Origin: Rhodanobacter sp. L36
Lineage (GTDB): Bacteria; Pseudomonadota; Gammaproteobacteria; Xanthomonadales; Rhodanobacteraceae
Length of the DNA stretch: 64,000 nt
Assembly (NCBI RefSeq): GCF_009765755.1
Contig: NZ_LMUV01000002.1
Span: 1,118,074 to 1,182,073 of the forward strand
Direction of reading: 5' to 3'
The notes beneath the pieces were generated by a model. It did no database searches. It was given only the letters and a program-made list of their open reading frames with translations, and had not been told where the DNA came from. This document shows positions 17,981-27,309 of the stretch, piece after piece (the first letter of the stretch is position 1; every line of letters begins with the position of its first letter). A program made the translations under genes and the position numbers.

Positions 17981-18256
17981 ATGGAAACCCAGCCACATAT
18001 TCATTGCCCGTTGTGCCAATGGGAACCATCCGTCGAAAGTCGCTGGTGCTGCGCGCCAAGTGAACCGGGCTCCGGTTGTCTGACGCGCTGGAACACGTTC
18101 TGGACAGCCGGTTGTTGCCCGGGTTGCGGCCATTTCTGGGAACGCACGCAATGCCTGGCTTGCAAGCAAGCCTCGCCGCATGCCGCCTGGTATCACTTTC
18201 CGCCGGGTGATGAAGGCAGGCTCGAAGAAGCACGCGAGCTCGAAGCGCTAAACTGA
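17981..18256 (+). CDS. Cysteine-rich zinc-ribbon-like small protein
   Basis: This 91-residue protein has four Cys pairs: CPLCQW, WCC, CCPGCGHFW and CLACKQ. The spacing suggests one or two zinc ribbons, with repeated Trp/aromatic residues around them (WNTFWTAGC). It has no leader. Proteins of this pattern are widespread and uncharacterised. It stands alone, 107 bases after the Gly/Asp-rich gene. Nucleic-acid or protein binding is possible but not shown. Confidence 0.6.
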   Translation: METQPHIHCPLCQWEPSVESRWCCAPSEPGSGCLTRWNTFWTAGCCPGCGHFWERTQCLACKQASPHAAWYHFPPGDEGRLEEARELEALN

Positions 18257-18345
18257 CCCGGCGACCGCGCACTGGACGATTGGCAAGCGCGCGGCACAGG
18301 CCATGGGCGGTCGCTCACATCGAATCGATTCGGAAAGGGGATGAG

Positions 18346-18999
18346 ATGGAAAGGGGATTCTTCAAGCATGCATGCTTGGCGTGGACGCTCGTCCTGTTTG
18401 CACTATCGGCGTCGGCACAGACCAATCTTCCCGGCGTCAATGTCACTGCGCCGCTGTACACCACGCAGCACGGTGGTTACCTGATCTCCGGTGACTTCAA
18501 GGTTGATCCACGCATGCCTTCGGTGATTTTCCCCGCGCAGGCCTTGGTGAAGGACGACATCCTGAGCGTCGAGCCGATTCATCTCAACGACGATGAGTAC
18601 CTCGTCATCCAGGAGTGCATCACTGCGGATTGCAGTCAGGCAGCGATCGTTCGGGTGTGGGATTCCTCCGGCGCGAACATCGTGACAGGCAATAGCGAAA
18701 ACCGGATCTGGATCAAGCACGAGAACAAATACTTCATCTGGCTCAAACGCCTGCCGGAAATGTCGCTGATCGGCTGCCAGGGATGCGATGCGCATTTCAC
18801 CACGTTCCAGAAGGTCAGCCCGCCACTCGTGCTGATTGCCGATGGTGAGGCGGCAGCACACAATCAGGAGGCAATGCTCGCTGCTGAAAGGGAAGGCCCG
18901 TTGAACGTGGTGAGGGAAACCCACGAAGGCTCGACCTTTGTCGTTGCCTACGCCGGTGGCAGCACGATTCGAATCCGGCGGATGCACGCAACCAAGTAA
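18346..18999 (+). CDS. Exported protein of unknown function
   Basis: This 217-residue protein has a signal peptide (ACLAWTLVLFALSASAQT). The mature domain has alternating beta strands and four Cys (IQECITADC, GCQGC) that could form disulfides. The start at 18346 is preceded by AAGGGG. The middle segment SSGANIVTGNSENRIWIKHENKYFIWLKRL is beta-rich. No family recognised. Probably periplasmic. Confidence 0.6.
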   Translation: MERGFFKHACLAWTLVLFALSASAQTNLPGVNVTAPLYTTQHGGYLISGDFKVDPRMPSVIFPAQALVKDDILSVEPIHLNDDEYLVIQECITADCSQAAIVRVWDSSGANIVTGNSENRIWIKHENKYFIWLKRLPEMSLIGCQGCDAHFTTFQKVSPPLVLIADGEAAAHNQEAMLAAEREGPLNVVRETHEGSTFVVAYAGGSTIRIRRMHATK

Positions 19000-19059
19000 G
19001 ACATTCGATCGGTGCAGCGCGCACCCGATACATCACCCGAAGTCACACTCGAAGCAACC

Positions 19060-19959
19060 TCAGGAATCGGTTCCTTCCGTCGATGCCTCCACCGGCCGAC
19101 CCGTGTCGTCGATCAATTCCGCGTGCGCATCGGGCTGCACTTTTTCACCGCGGGCGATCGAATACGCGTGGGTGATTTCCGCGCCAAGCAGCACCACTGT
19201 CGAGGCGTAGTAAACCCACGTCAGCAACACCACCAACGCACCGGCCGGGCCGTAGGCGCCACCGACGCTGACGTTGCGGATGTACAGATCGATCAGGTAT
19301 TTGCCGGCGAGGAACAACACGGTAGTGACGACCGCGCCGCGCACGGCATCCGCCCATGCGATCTGTGCGTCGGGCAGCACGCGATACATCGCACCGAAGG
19401 CGGCCAGAAACACGGCGGTGGAAATGAGGTTTTCGATCGCCGTCCACCAGCCGGAGCTGCCGGGTACGAACGTCTTGATCAGCGCACTGATCGCGAACGA
19501 CACGATCAACAGAAACGTCATGCCCAGCAGCAGGCCGAACGCGCGACCGCGAGCGCGCAGCCACGCACCGACGGCGCGTTTGGGTTTCGTGCGCAGCCGC
19601 CAGATGCGGTTGAGCGTGATCTGTAACTGGGCGAACACCGCCGAGGCGCTGAACAGCGTGACCACCAGGCCGATGATGCCGGCGACGTTGCCCAGCGTGG
19701 GACGCGATTTTGCGTTCTGAACGATCAGCGTCACAGCATCGGCGCCCTTGCGGCCGACCATCTGCGCGAGGCTTTCGGTCAGTTCGCCCTGCCATTCGGG
19801 TCGCAACGCGGCGAGCACCCACAGCAGCAGCACGATCAACGGCGCGAACGACAACGCCGAGTAGAACGCGAGTGCCGCGGCGCGGGTCAGCACTTCGTCG
19901 CTGCCGATGCCGGCGATCGCGCTCTTGAACGTCAGCTTGAATTGTTCGGTAGCGCGCAT
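19060..19959 (-). CDS. YihY/BrkB-like inner-membrane protein
   Basis: This 299-residue protein has six hydrophobic segments and the YihY/RNase-BN-like pattern: RAAALAFYSALSFAPLIVLLLW near the start, then FSASAVFAQLQITLNRIWRL, IKTFVPGSSGWWTAIENLIST, LYIRNVSVGGAYGPAGALVVLLTWVYY and LLGAEITHAY. Members were once called ribonuclease BN but are membrane proteins of unknown transport role. An acidic cytoplasmic tail ends the protein. It is convergent with the gene at 18346, and no partner gene is evident. Confidence 0.88.
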   Translation of the reverse strand: MRATEQFKLTFKSAIAGIGSDEVLTRAAALAFYSALSFAPLIVLLLWVLAALRPEWQGELTESLAQMVGRKGADAVTLIVQNAKSRPTLGNVAGIIGLVVTLFSASAVFAQLQITLNRIWRLRTKPKRAVGAWLRARGRAFGLLLGMTFLLIVSFAISALIKTFVPGSSGWWTAIENLISTAVFLAAFGAMYRVLPDAQIAWADAVRGAVVTTVLFLAGKYLIDLYIRNVSVGGAYGPAGALVVLLTWVYYASTVVLLGAEITHAYSIARGEKVQPDAHAELIDDTGRPVEASTEGTDS

Positions 19960-20060
19960 GACGTTCGCAGGATTCCGGCGATGGACGAGGAGCGATCAAT
20001 CACACAACGCGGGTGAACGCGGCGTTGCCCGCTTGTTCGCTCATCGCGATACGGTGGGCG

Positions 20061-20927
20061 TCACTTCGATTTCTTGTCTTCCGGCTTCGGCCACTGCAGG
20101 TCGGCCACCACGGGGAAATGATCCGACGGATAACGTCCGTCCTGGTTGGTGGTGATGGTGGCAACGTCGGTCGCGGTGAATCCGCGCGACAGGATCCAGT
20201 CGATGCGGAAATCCGGCTTGCCGGTGAAGTTGTGAAAGGTCGCTTCCGGTCCGCTGCGCGTCGGTGCGCTGAGTCGCGCGTCCTGCAACACTTGCGTAAG
20301 CAATGCGTGGTCGGGCTGGTTGGGCGGGCTGTTGAAATCGCCGGTGAGCACGAACGGCATGTCGGCCGGCAGTGCCTTCACCCGTGCAAGAATTTCCTGC
20401 GCGGCACGCGTGCGGATCGGCTCGTCCTGGTCGCGGTAAGGGAAGTGCGTGTTGTAGTAGTAGAAGCGACGATGCGTCGCTTTCGACTCGAACAGCGCCC
20501 ACGTCACCATGCGCGGAAACAGGTTGCCCCAGGTGATGCTGCCCGGTTTGTCCGGCGTGTCGGACAGCCAGAAATTACCTGACTGGATCACCGTGAACTT
20601 GTCGGTGCGGTAGAACACGCCCATGTGTTCGTCGCCGTCGTCGCCGCGTCGACCGATGCCGAACCATGTGTACTGCGGCAGTTTGCTGGTGAGGTAGTCA
20701 CCCTGGAATTTGTAGAGCTCCTGCGTGCCGAGCAGATCCGGATGCTGCTCGCGGATCGTGCGCACCATGATGTCGCGCCGGTGATTCCAGTCGTTCGCGC
20801 CGTCCTTCGCGATGCCGAGCCGCACGTTGAACGTCATCACGCGCAGCGCCTGCGCGGCAGCGCGCGGAAGCGGCGCAAGCAGCGCGGCGAACATCGTGGC
20901 AAGCAACAGCAGGCGGGTCGGTCGCAT
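20061..20927 (-). CDS. Exported endonuclease/exonuclease/phosphatase (EEP) family hydrolase
   Basis: This 288-residue protein has a signal peptide (LLLLATMFAALLAPLPRAAAQ). EEP-fold motifs follow: LRVMTFNVRLG, GTQELYKFQ (metal-binding Glu), NTHFPYRDQDE (His/Asn), LTGDFNSPPNQ and a final YPSDHFPVVADL. This metal-dependent phosphodiesterase fold includes sphingomyelinases, sugar-phosphatases and DNases. The secreted form more likely attacks phospholipids or extracellular phosphodiesters. The start at 20927 was chosen by the leader; 20939 is possible. It is divergent from the trehalase gene. Confidence 0.85.
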   Translation of the reverse strand: MRPTRLLLLATMFAALLAPLPRAAAQALRVMTFNVRLGIAKDGANDWNHRRDIMVRTIREQHPDLLGTQELYKFQGDYLTSKLPQYTWFGIGRRGDDGDEHMGVFYRTDKFTVIQSGNFWLSDTPDKPGSITWGNLFPRMVTWALFESKATHRRFYYYNTHFPYRDQDEPIRTRAAQEILARVKALPADMPFVLTGDFNSPPNQPDHALLTQVLQDARLSAPTRSGPEATFHNFTGKPDFRIDWILSRGFTATDVATITTNQDGRYPSDHFPVVADLQWPKPEDKKSK

Positions 20928-21118
20928 GGCGGTTTCCATCGGTCGGGTTCGCCGGAACGTAGCACAGCCGCGTCGGCCCATCATGGTGGCCGTCGTCACG
21001 AACGCACGCGCATCTTCATCCGATAACCAGAAGCTAACCGTCGCATAGTAAGGTCACGATTTGCCGCGCGCAGCCTACCGTGGCCGCACGACAGCCGCGA
21101 TCCGATGGAGTGATGCCG

Positions 21119-22792
21119 ATGGAAAATTCACCGATGAAGCCTGTTGTCCGTTTCGCACTCGCAGCTACTTGCGCCGCATTCGTTTCCGTCGCATCGGCGA
21201 AGCAGGTGCCCGATCCGTTGAAGACGCGCGCGTACATCGATCATGCGTGGACGACGCTGACGCGATCGATGGACGATTGTTCCGCGCTCAAGGACACCAA
21301 GGTGAAAACCCATCCGGTGCTGTATCTGCCGGCAAACCTGCCGACGCCGCCAGAGCTCGCTCAGGTGAAGGCGCACTGCAACGTCGACGTGCACGTGCTG
21401 CCGCAGGCCATCGACCAGCTCGGCGAGCTCGCGCCCACCACGTTGCCGAAACAGGGCCTGCTCTACTTGCCGCATCCGTACGTAGTGCCGGGCGGATTCT
21501 TCAACGAGATGTACGGTTGGGACAGCTATTTCATCGTGCTCGGGCTGGTGGCCGATCATCGCGAGGCGATGGCACGCGACATGGTCGACAACGCGCTGTT
21601 CGAAGTGCAGTACTACGGCGCCGTGCTCAATGCCAACCGCACTTATTACCTGACGCGCTCGCAACCACCCTTCCTGAGCTCGATGATCCGCGCAGTGATG
21701 GACGATCCCGCAAGTTTCAGGAGCAAGAACGAAGCTCGCGCGTGGCTTGCACGCGCCTATCCACTCGCCGTGCGCGACTACGCCACGTGGACGCGCAAGG
21801 AACATCGCGCCGGTGACACCGGCCTCGCGCGCTATTACGACTATGGCGGCGCAGCGCCGGTGCTGGAGTTCAGCGACAGCACGTACCTGCAGGGCGTGAT
21901 CGACTGGTTGATCGCGCATCCGTCGCAAGGCCCAGGTTATCTGGTCAAGTCCGCGCAACATCCGGACGCCGCGGAAACCGCAAGGCTCAAGACCACCAGT
22001 TGCGACATCGAGGCGTCGCGGGTGTGCGCCGGCGCGTGGTCGCACGGCTATCGGCTGAGTGCGGATTATTACCTCGGCGATCGCGCGATGCGCGAATCGG
22101 GTTACGACACCACGTTCCGCGTTGGGCCGTTCGGCGGTTCCACGCATCAGTACGCCACCGTCGATCTCAACAGCCTGCTGTATCGCTATGAGCGCGACCT
22201 GCACGACTTCGCGGGGCAACTCGGCAACGCCGCCGATGCGACGCGTTGGGCGAGCGCCGCCGACGCGCGTCATGCCGCGATCGACAAATACCTTTGGCGT
22301 GCCGACAAGGGCATGTACATGGATTACGACTTCGTCAATGGCAAGCCGTCCGACTACAACTTCGTTTCCACGTTCTATCCGTTGTGGGCCGGTGTGGCGT
22401 CGAAATCGCAGGCCGAATCGTTGCGCGGTCGCCTGAACATTTTCGAGCGCAAGGGCGGCTTGCAGATGAGCGACCATGCAAGCGGCGCGCAATGGGATTC
22501 ACCGTTCGGATGGGCGCCGACCAACTGGCTGGCCATCGATGGCTTCGAGCAATACGGATTCCACGACGATGCGCAACGACTCGCGCGCGAGTTCACCGGC
22601 ACCATCGATCGCAGCCTCGCCGACGACGGCACCATCCGCGAAAAATACAACATGGTGAGTGGCAATGCCGACGTGAAAATCAGCGCCGGCTACAAGGCCA
22701 ACGTCATCGGTTTCGGCTGGAGCAACGGCGTGTATCTGAAACTCCAGCAGCTGTTGCAGGCGAAATCTTCTTCGGCTGAGGCAGCACCTTAA
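21119..22792 (+). CDS. treA: Periplasmic trehalase, GH37
   Basis: This 557-residue protein has a signal peptide (FALAATCAAFVSVASA). The GH37 trehalase signatures PGGFFNEMYGWDSY (about residues 124-137) and QWDSPFGWAP (from about Gln458) are both present. The catalytic-acid region RESGYDTTFR and the late EKYN motif with the second glutamate are also there. It hydrolyses trehalose to two glucoses in the periplasm. GGAG lies 8 bases before the ATG at 21119; 21134 is an alternative start. A hairpin at 22827 follows the gene. Confidence 0.92.
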   Translation: MENSPMKPVVRFALAATCAAFVSVASAKQVPDPLKTRAYIDHAWTTLTRSMDDCSALKDTKVKTHPVLYLPANLPTPPELAQVKAHCNVDVHVLPQAIDQLGELAPTTLPKQGLLYLPHPYVVPGGFFNEMYGWDSYFIVLGLVADHREAMARDMVDNALFEVQYYGAVLNANRTYYLTRSQPPFLSSMIRAVMDDPASFRSKNEARAWLARAYPLAVRDYATWTRKEHRAGDTGLARYYDYGGAAPVLEFSDSTYLQGVIDWLIAHPSQGPGYLVKSAQHPDAAETARLKTTSCDIEASRVCAGAWSHGYRLSADYYLGDRAMRESGYDTTFRVGPFGGSTHQYATVDLNSLLYRYERDLHDFAGQLGNAADATRWASAADARHAAIDKYLWRADKGMYMDYDFVNGKPSDYNFVSTFYPLWAGVASKSQAESLRGRLNIFERKGGLQMSDHASGAQWDSPFGWAPTNWLAIDGFEQYGFHDDAQRLAREFTGTIDRSLADDGTIREKYNMVSGNADVKISAGYKANVIGFGWSNGVYLKLQQLLQAKSSSAEAAP

Positions 22793-22826
22793 GCAGTTTC
22801 ATTGACGCCGATAAAAATTAAATGTG

Positions 22827-22857
22827 TGGCCGTTCTTCACCGACATGAAGACGGCCA
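22827..22857 (+). terminator. Hairpin after the trehalase gene
   Basis: TGGCCGT(T)CTTCA pairs with TGAAGACGGCCA across a CCGACA loop with one bulged base, 34 bases after the trehalase stop. The following TGCACTGCTTTTC is a weak U tract. Confidence 0.5.
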
Positions 22858-22974
22858 TGCACTGCTTTTCACGGTGTGCTGCGATGCGCCTGACTAAGTT
22901 GGCTGCAGCGATTCGAAAGACGAGCGCTGCAGCGGTGACGATCGGTCGCCGCGCCCACTCCAAGGAGCATTTCC

Positions 22975-23433
22975 ATGAGCAACCCCAGCGACCATGACGT
23001 GAAAGTCCTCAACGGCCTGATCGAAACCACCATCGACAGCGCCGATGGTTATGCCGAAGCAGCGAAAGACGCCGACAGCACGCGTTTCACCGCCACGTTC
23101 CAGAGCCGCGCCACCGAGCGCAAGCAGGTCGCGTCGGCGCTGCAGCAGCAGGTGCGCGCCCTCGGCGGCAAGCCGGATGACGATGGCACCGTGCTCGCAT
23201 CCGCGCATCGCATGTTCGTCAACCTGCGCAAGTCGATCAGCTCCGGTGACACCGCCGTGGTCGATGAAGTCGAGCGTGGCGAAGACCACATCAAGCACAA
23301 GTTCGAAGACGCGTTGAAAGACAACGACGTCACCACCGCGACACGCTCGGTGATCAGCAGCGCGTATGCGTCGGTGAAGGCCGGGCATGACCAGATGCGT
23401 GATCTCAAGCATGCGCTTCACAACAAGGCGTAA
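22975..23433 (+). CDS. PA2169 family four-helix-bundle protein
   Basis: This 152-residue all-helical protein begins VKVLNGLIETTIDSADGYAEAA and has SRATERKQVASALQQQVRALGG, then VDEVERGEDHIKHKFEDAL. This is the ferritin-like PA2169 (DUF2383) pattern, with His and Glu residues at helix positions. The role is unknown; related proteins are stress-induced or sporulation-linked. AAGGAG precedes the ATG. It is monocistronic, ended by a strong terminator that also serves the opposite strand. Confidence 0.85.
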   Translation: MSNPSDHDVKVLNGLIETTIDSADGYAEAAKDADSTRFTATFQSRATERKQVASALQQQVRALGGKPDDDGTVLASAHRMFVNLRKSISSGDTAVVDEVERGEDHIKHKFEDALKDNDVTTATRSVISSAYASVKAGHDQMRDLKHALHNKA

Positions 23434-23490
23434 GCGCGCGCGGTGAGCAATCACCTGCTGCGCAGGTCGACACGACAATGATGGGAATCG

Positions 23491-23520
23491 AAACAGGCCG
23501 CCATGTGCGGCCTGTTTTTT
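23491..23520. terminator. Rho-independent terminator shared by two convergent genes
   Basis: AAACAGGCCGC and GCGGCCTGTTT are perfect 11-bp complements around a CATGT loop, followed by TTT on the plus strand. The A-rich left side gives a short U tract on the minus strand as well. It lies 58 bases after the PA2169 stop and abuts the stop of the kinase gene. Confidence 0.85.
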
Positions 23521-25954
23521 ATGGATGAACCGCCGTCGGCGCGGGCAGGTCCAGCTGGATCATCGCGCGGATGCGTGTGGCCAGCGCTTCCATCGTGAAC
23601 GGTTTGGTGATCAGCTCCATGCCCGGCTCGAGCGAGCCATCGGGCGCCACCACGCTTTCGGCGTAACCGGTCATCAGCAATACCTTCAAGGCGGGTCGAT
23701 CCACGCGCGCCGCGTCGGCCATCTGTCGTCCGTTCAAGCCGGGCAAACCGATGTCGGTGACGAGCAGATCGATATGACGCGAGGTCTTGAGAATTTCCAG
23801 TCCCGATACGCCGTCCACTGCTTCAAGCGCGAGATAGCCCAGATCGTGCAGCACATGCACGATCAACTCTCGCACGCTGACCTCGTCTTCCACCACCAGC
23901 ACGACTTCACCGGCGGATTGCAAAGGTGGCTGTTGACCCGTTGAAACCGGTTCGTCCTCGACCAGCGGACCCATGTGGCGCGGTAGGTACAGCGACACGC
24001 TGGTGCCACGATCAGTCACGCTCTCGATCTTGCAGTAACCCTTCGACTGACCCGCGAATCCATACACCATCGACAGGCCCAGGCCGGTGCCCTGGCCCAT
24101 CGCCTTGGTCGTGAAGAACGGATCGAACGCGCGCTCGATCACCTCCGGCGGCATGCCGACGCCGGTATCGGAAACGACGACGCAAACGTATTGCCCTGGC
24201 GCCACGCCGCGCCGGTCCGCTGCCGTGCCTTGCAGGTCGACGTTGTGCGTACTGATGGTGAGGCGGCCACCATCGGGCATTGCGTCGCGTGCGTTGATGG
24301 CGAGATTGAGCACCGCGTTTTCGAGCTGATTCGTATCGCAGTGCGTCGCCCACACATCGTCGGCGAGATCGAAAACGATATCGATGTGCGCACCGGTGGT
24401 CCGGCGCAGCAGATCTTCCATCGATTCCACCAGCGGATTGGCCGCGATTGGTCGCGGATCCAGTGGCTGGCGGCGCGAGAAAGCCAGCAGACGATGAGTG
24501 AGCGCCGCCGCGCGTTTGGCAGAAGCCAGTGCGCCGTTGACGAAGCGCTCCATGTTGTCGGTGCGGTTTTCCGCAATGCGCTGGCCGACCAGTTCGAGCG
24601 CGCCGGTGATGCCCTGCAGCAGATTGTTGAAGTCATGCGCAATGCCGCCGGTGAGCTGGCCCATCGCTTCCATTTTCTGCGACTGGCGCAACTGCGCCTC
24701 GATCGAAATGCGGTCGGTGAGGTCGCGCACGAACACGTTGACGATCGATCCGCTGCCAAGACGCAACAGGCTCAGTCCGAGTTCCACCGTGATGGCGCTG
24801 CCGTCGCGGCGCAGCGCAGAGGTCTGCCACCGCTGCTTGCTGCCGGACGACGTGTTCGGCAGGTTGTCGAGGTAGCGCCGCTGATCGGCTTCGGCCATCA
24901 CCAGCTGGGCGAAGCGACGGCCGAAAACTTCCTTGCGCGACCAGCCGAAGATCGACTCGGCCATCGCGTTCCATTCCACGATGCGGTCGTCGGCGTCGGT
25001 CTGCACGAAGCCGTCGAGTGCGCTGTCGATCACGCCGCGGGCGATGCGCTCGCTTTCGATCAGCGCGAGTTCGGCGTTCTTGCGCTCGGTGATGTCGCGC
25101 GTGACCTTGGCGAAACCGATCAGCTCGCCGTCGTCGTAAATGGGATCGATCACTACGCTGGCCCAGAACCGCGTGCCGTTCTTGCGCAAGCGCCAGCCTT
25201 CGGCCACGTAGCGACCTTCGCGCCGTGCCGCCGACAACGCGCGTTGCGGCAGCTGCGTCGTGCGATCTTCCGGTGTGTAGAAGCACGAGAAATGCTGGCC
25301 GACGATTTCGTCTGCGGCGTAACCCTTGATGCGCTCCGCGCCGGCATTCCAGTTGGCGACGTTGCCCTGCATGTCCAGCATGTAGATCGCGTAATCGACC
25401 ACGCTGCGCACCAGCAGGCCGAAGCTGCGCTCGCTGCGATGCAATTCGGTGGCGGTTTCCTCAGCCTGGCGCGTGCGCTCGGTGACCAGGTCGGCCAGCG
25501 CGTCGTTCAATCGCCGCAGCACGTTGTCGGCGTTCTTTTGCCCGGTAAGGTCGACCAGGATATTCACCGCACCGATCAGCACGCCATCGTTATCGAATAG
25601 CGGTTCGGGATGCTGCATGTAAGGGCGGAAGCTGCCGTCGGGACGTTCGGCAATGCACTCGACGCCGCTCACCGCCGCGCCGGTTTTCAGCGTCATGGCG
25701 AGTGGGCTTTCTTCCGGCGGCAGGATCGAACCATCGAGCCGGAGCATCTTCCAGATCACGCTCCAGCGCTGCCCGGGTTCGGGACGCCGCCCGGCCAGCT
25801 CGACCGCCGCGTCGTTGCAGAAAGTCACCAACCCTTCGGCATCGGTGGTGTAGACCGCCACCGGCAGAGCCTGCAGCACATCGCGATACAGCCGATCGCT
25901 GGCAGCCCCGGTGAACAGGGCCGTTACAGCTTTCGGTGCAATCACGTTCGCCAT
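23519..25954 (-). CDS. Soluble hybrid sensor histidine kinase with three PAS domains and a receiver
   Basis: This 811-residue protein has no membrane segment. Three PAS/PAC modules lie at about residues 22-140, 172-295 and 298-418 (for example [41 protein letters not shown]). HisKA follows with H440 in GGIAHDFNN, then HATPase with [16 protein letters not shown] and GTGLGLS, and a receiver from about 684 with D734 in [10 protein letters not shown]. No response regulator gene adjoins it. A PAS-bound flavin or haem is possible but no binding residue is diagnostic. Confidence 0.9.
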   Translation of the reverse strand: MANVIAPKAVTALFTGAASDRLYRDVLQALPVAVYTTDAEGLVTFCNDAAVELAGRRPEPGQRWSVIWKMLRLDGSILPPEESPLAMTLKTGAAVSGVECIAERPDGSFRPYMQHPEPLFDNDGVLIGAVNILVDLTGQKNADNVLRRLNDALADLVTERTRQAEETATELHRSERSFGLLVRSVVDYAIYMLDMQGNVANWNAGAERIKGYAADEIVGQHFSCFYTPEDRTTQLPQRALSAARREGRYVAEGWRLRKNGTRFWASVVIDPIYDDGELIGFAKVTRDITERKNAELALIESERIARGVIDSALDGFVQTDADDRIVEWNAMAESIFGWSRKEVFGRRFAQLVMAEADQRRYLDNLPNTSSGSKQRWQTSALRRDGSAITVELGLSLLRLGSGSIVNVFVRDLTDRISIEAQLRQSQKMEAMGQLTGGIAHDFNNLLQGITGALELVGQRIAENRTDNMERFVNGALASAKRAAALTHRLLAFSRRQPLDPRPIAANPLVESMEDLLRRTTGAHIDIVFDLADDVWATHCDTNQLENAVLNLAINARDAMPDGGRLTISTHNVDLQGTAADRRGVAPGQYVCVVVSDTGVGMPPEVIERAFDPFFTTKAMGQGTGLGLSMVYGFAGQSKGYCKIESVTDRGTSVSLYLPRHMGPLVEDEPVSTGQQPPLQSAGEVVLVVEDEVSVRELIVHVLHDLGYLALEAVDGVSGLEILKTSRHIDLLVTDIGLPGLNGRQMADAARVDRPALKVLLMTGYAESVVAPDGSLEPGMELITKPFTMEALATRIRAMIQLDLPAPTAVHP

Positions 25955-26054
25955 AGGTCGGCTGCCTGGCAGGGTGGAATGAGGCAGCGGGCATTGCCCC
26001 GCAAAATCCGGCGCTGCGGGGCGCAGTCTAGATCAACCCCGGCGCATGAGGTTG

Positions 26055-27155
26055 TCAGAGCGACGGTAGCGATGTCGGCTCGGCGATGGTGACGCGGTTC
26101 TGCCGTGCGCGCACCTTGGACATCACGTCGTAGACGACCTTGCGTACCCGCATGATCGATCCGATCGGGCGATGCGCCGCCAGCGCATGCCAGGGATTGA
26201 ACGACAGGCCATCGTCCATCGCCGCAGCGCGCGCCTCATTCCACGCCGGCTGTGACGGGACGCTGATGCGGGCGACGGGAATGAAGGGACTTTCGTCTTC
26301 CGGCCAGGCGACCGACGCATCCTCGACCGGCATTTTTTCCAGGTCGGTGCACAACTGCACGCGCAATTCCCAGTTGCCACCGTGCTGCGCGAAGTGCGCA
26401 TTCACCGCGTCGCGCAGGCCGTCGGGTTTGTCGTGCAGATCGACCGGCGCGTCACGCAGCACGGTCAGTTCGGGAGACACCGGCGCAATGGAGAACTTCG
26501 CGATGTACGGACCGTACAGCGATGGCACCTGGCTGTAGAACGTGTCGCCGAGGATATGTGTCTCGGGCTGGCCGCCCAGCGCGACGATCGCGCTGCTCTT
26601 GCCGCCGAACGCCTCGACCACTTTTTCCGCGCCACGCGCAAGCGCCGAAAAAGCGATCTTCAGCGATTCGCTGCGATCCGTTGTCGCCGCGACGAGTTTC
26701 AGGTTCGACAGAAAATGCTTTGCGTCCTTTGCGCCGAAAGCCGGGCCGTTGACCATCACGAAATCCTGCGTGGTATCGCCCTCGCTGCCATCGACGCGTT
26801 CGCCCGGCACGCCGATCAACTTGATCGCGACGCCACGCGGCGTGGATACCTTGTCGTCGAGCAGGTCGCCCGGCACTGTCGAGAAACGCATCAGCAACGG
26901 ATAAGTGCCGCTCTGCGCGAACAGGCCTTGCGCCAGCACCGGTGGCAGATCGTCGAACACCTGCAGCTCGCCGGTCAGCAAGCCGTGACTCTTTGCGTGC
27001 ACGCTGCGCAAGCCATGGCCGCCATCCTTGAACGTGATCTCGTTGATCTTCTGCAACGTCTCCAGCAGCGAATGGATCGTGCCTGCTTCGTCGTCTTCGG
27101 GTTTTTCGATCGACGGCTCGTATTTCAAGGGCGAGGCGGGCGGCTGGTTCGACAT
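26055..27155 (-). CDS. Catalase-like haem protein (catalase-related)
   Basis: This 366-residue protein resembles the minimal catalase-related family. It has a distal-His motif RSVHAKSHG (H53), a downstream MRFSTVPGDLLDDKVSTPRGVAIKL, QDFVMVNGPAF with the active-site Asn, and a C-terminal IGSIMRVRKVVYD segment likely to carry the proximal Arg/Tyr. It is shorter than true monofunctional catalases and has no leader, so it is probably cytoplasmic. It is likely a peroxidase or lipid-hydroperoxide-metabolising relative rather than a bulk catalase. It is divergent from the carboxylesterase gene. Confidence 0.82.
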   Translation of the reverse strand: MSNQPPASPLKYEPSIEKPEDDEAGTIHSLLETLQKINEITFKDGGHGLRSVHAKSHGLLTGELQVFDDLPPVLAQGLFAQSGTYPLLMRFSTVPGDLLDDKVSTPRGVAIKLIGVPGERVDGSEGDTTQDFVMVNGPAFGAKDAKHFLSNLKLVAATTDRSESLKIAFSALARGAEKVVEAFGGKSSAIVALGGQPETHILGDTFYSQVPSLYGPYIAKFSIAPVSPELTVLRDAPVDLHDKPDGLRDAVNAHFAQHGGNWELRVQLCTDLEKMPVEDASVAWPEDESPFIPVARISVPSQPAWNEARAAAMDDGLSFNPWHALAAHRPIGSIMRVRKVVYDVMSKVRARQNRVTIAEPTSLPSL

Positions 27156-27309
27156 GGCGTGCTCCGGCAGGTGAACGCCTAGCAGGACACAGTGCCAGTC
27201 AAGGTTTGGTGCAGGTCAGCCAGGCAACGCCGGCGATGAAGATGCCGCTGTGATGGATCGCATAAGGCGGTAGCCTTGGCGGACCTGTCGAACGCGAGCG
27301 CAGCAGCCG

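Noticed and set aside
24191..25600. Long plus-strand open frames inside the hybrid kinase.
   Set aside because: They are typical GC-rich antisense frames, low in recognisable motifs and overlapping an obvious kinase.
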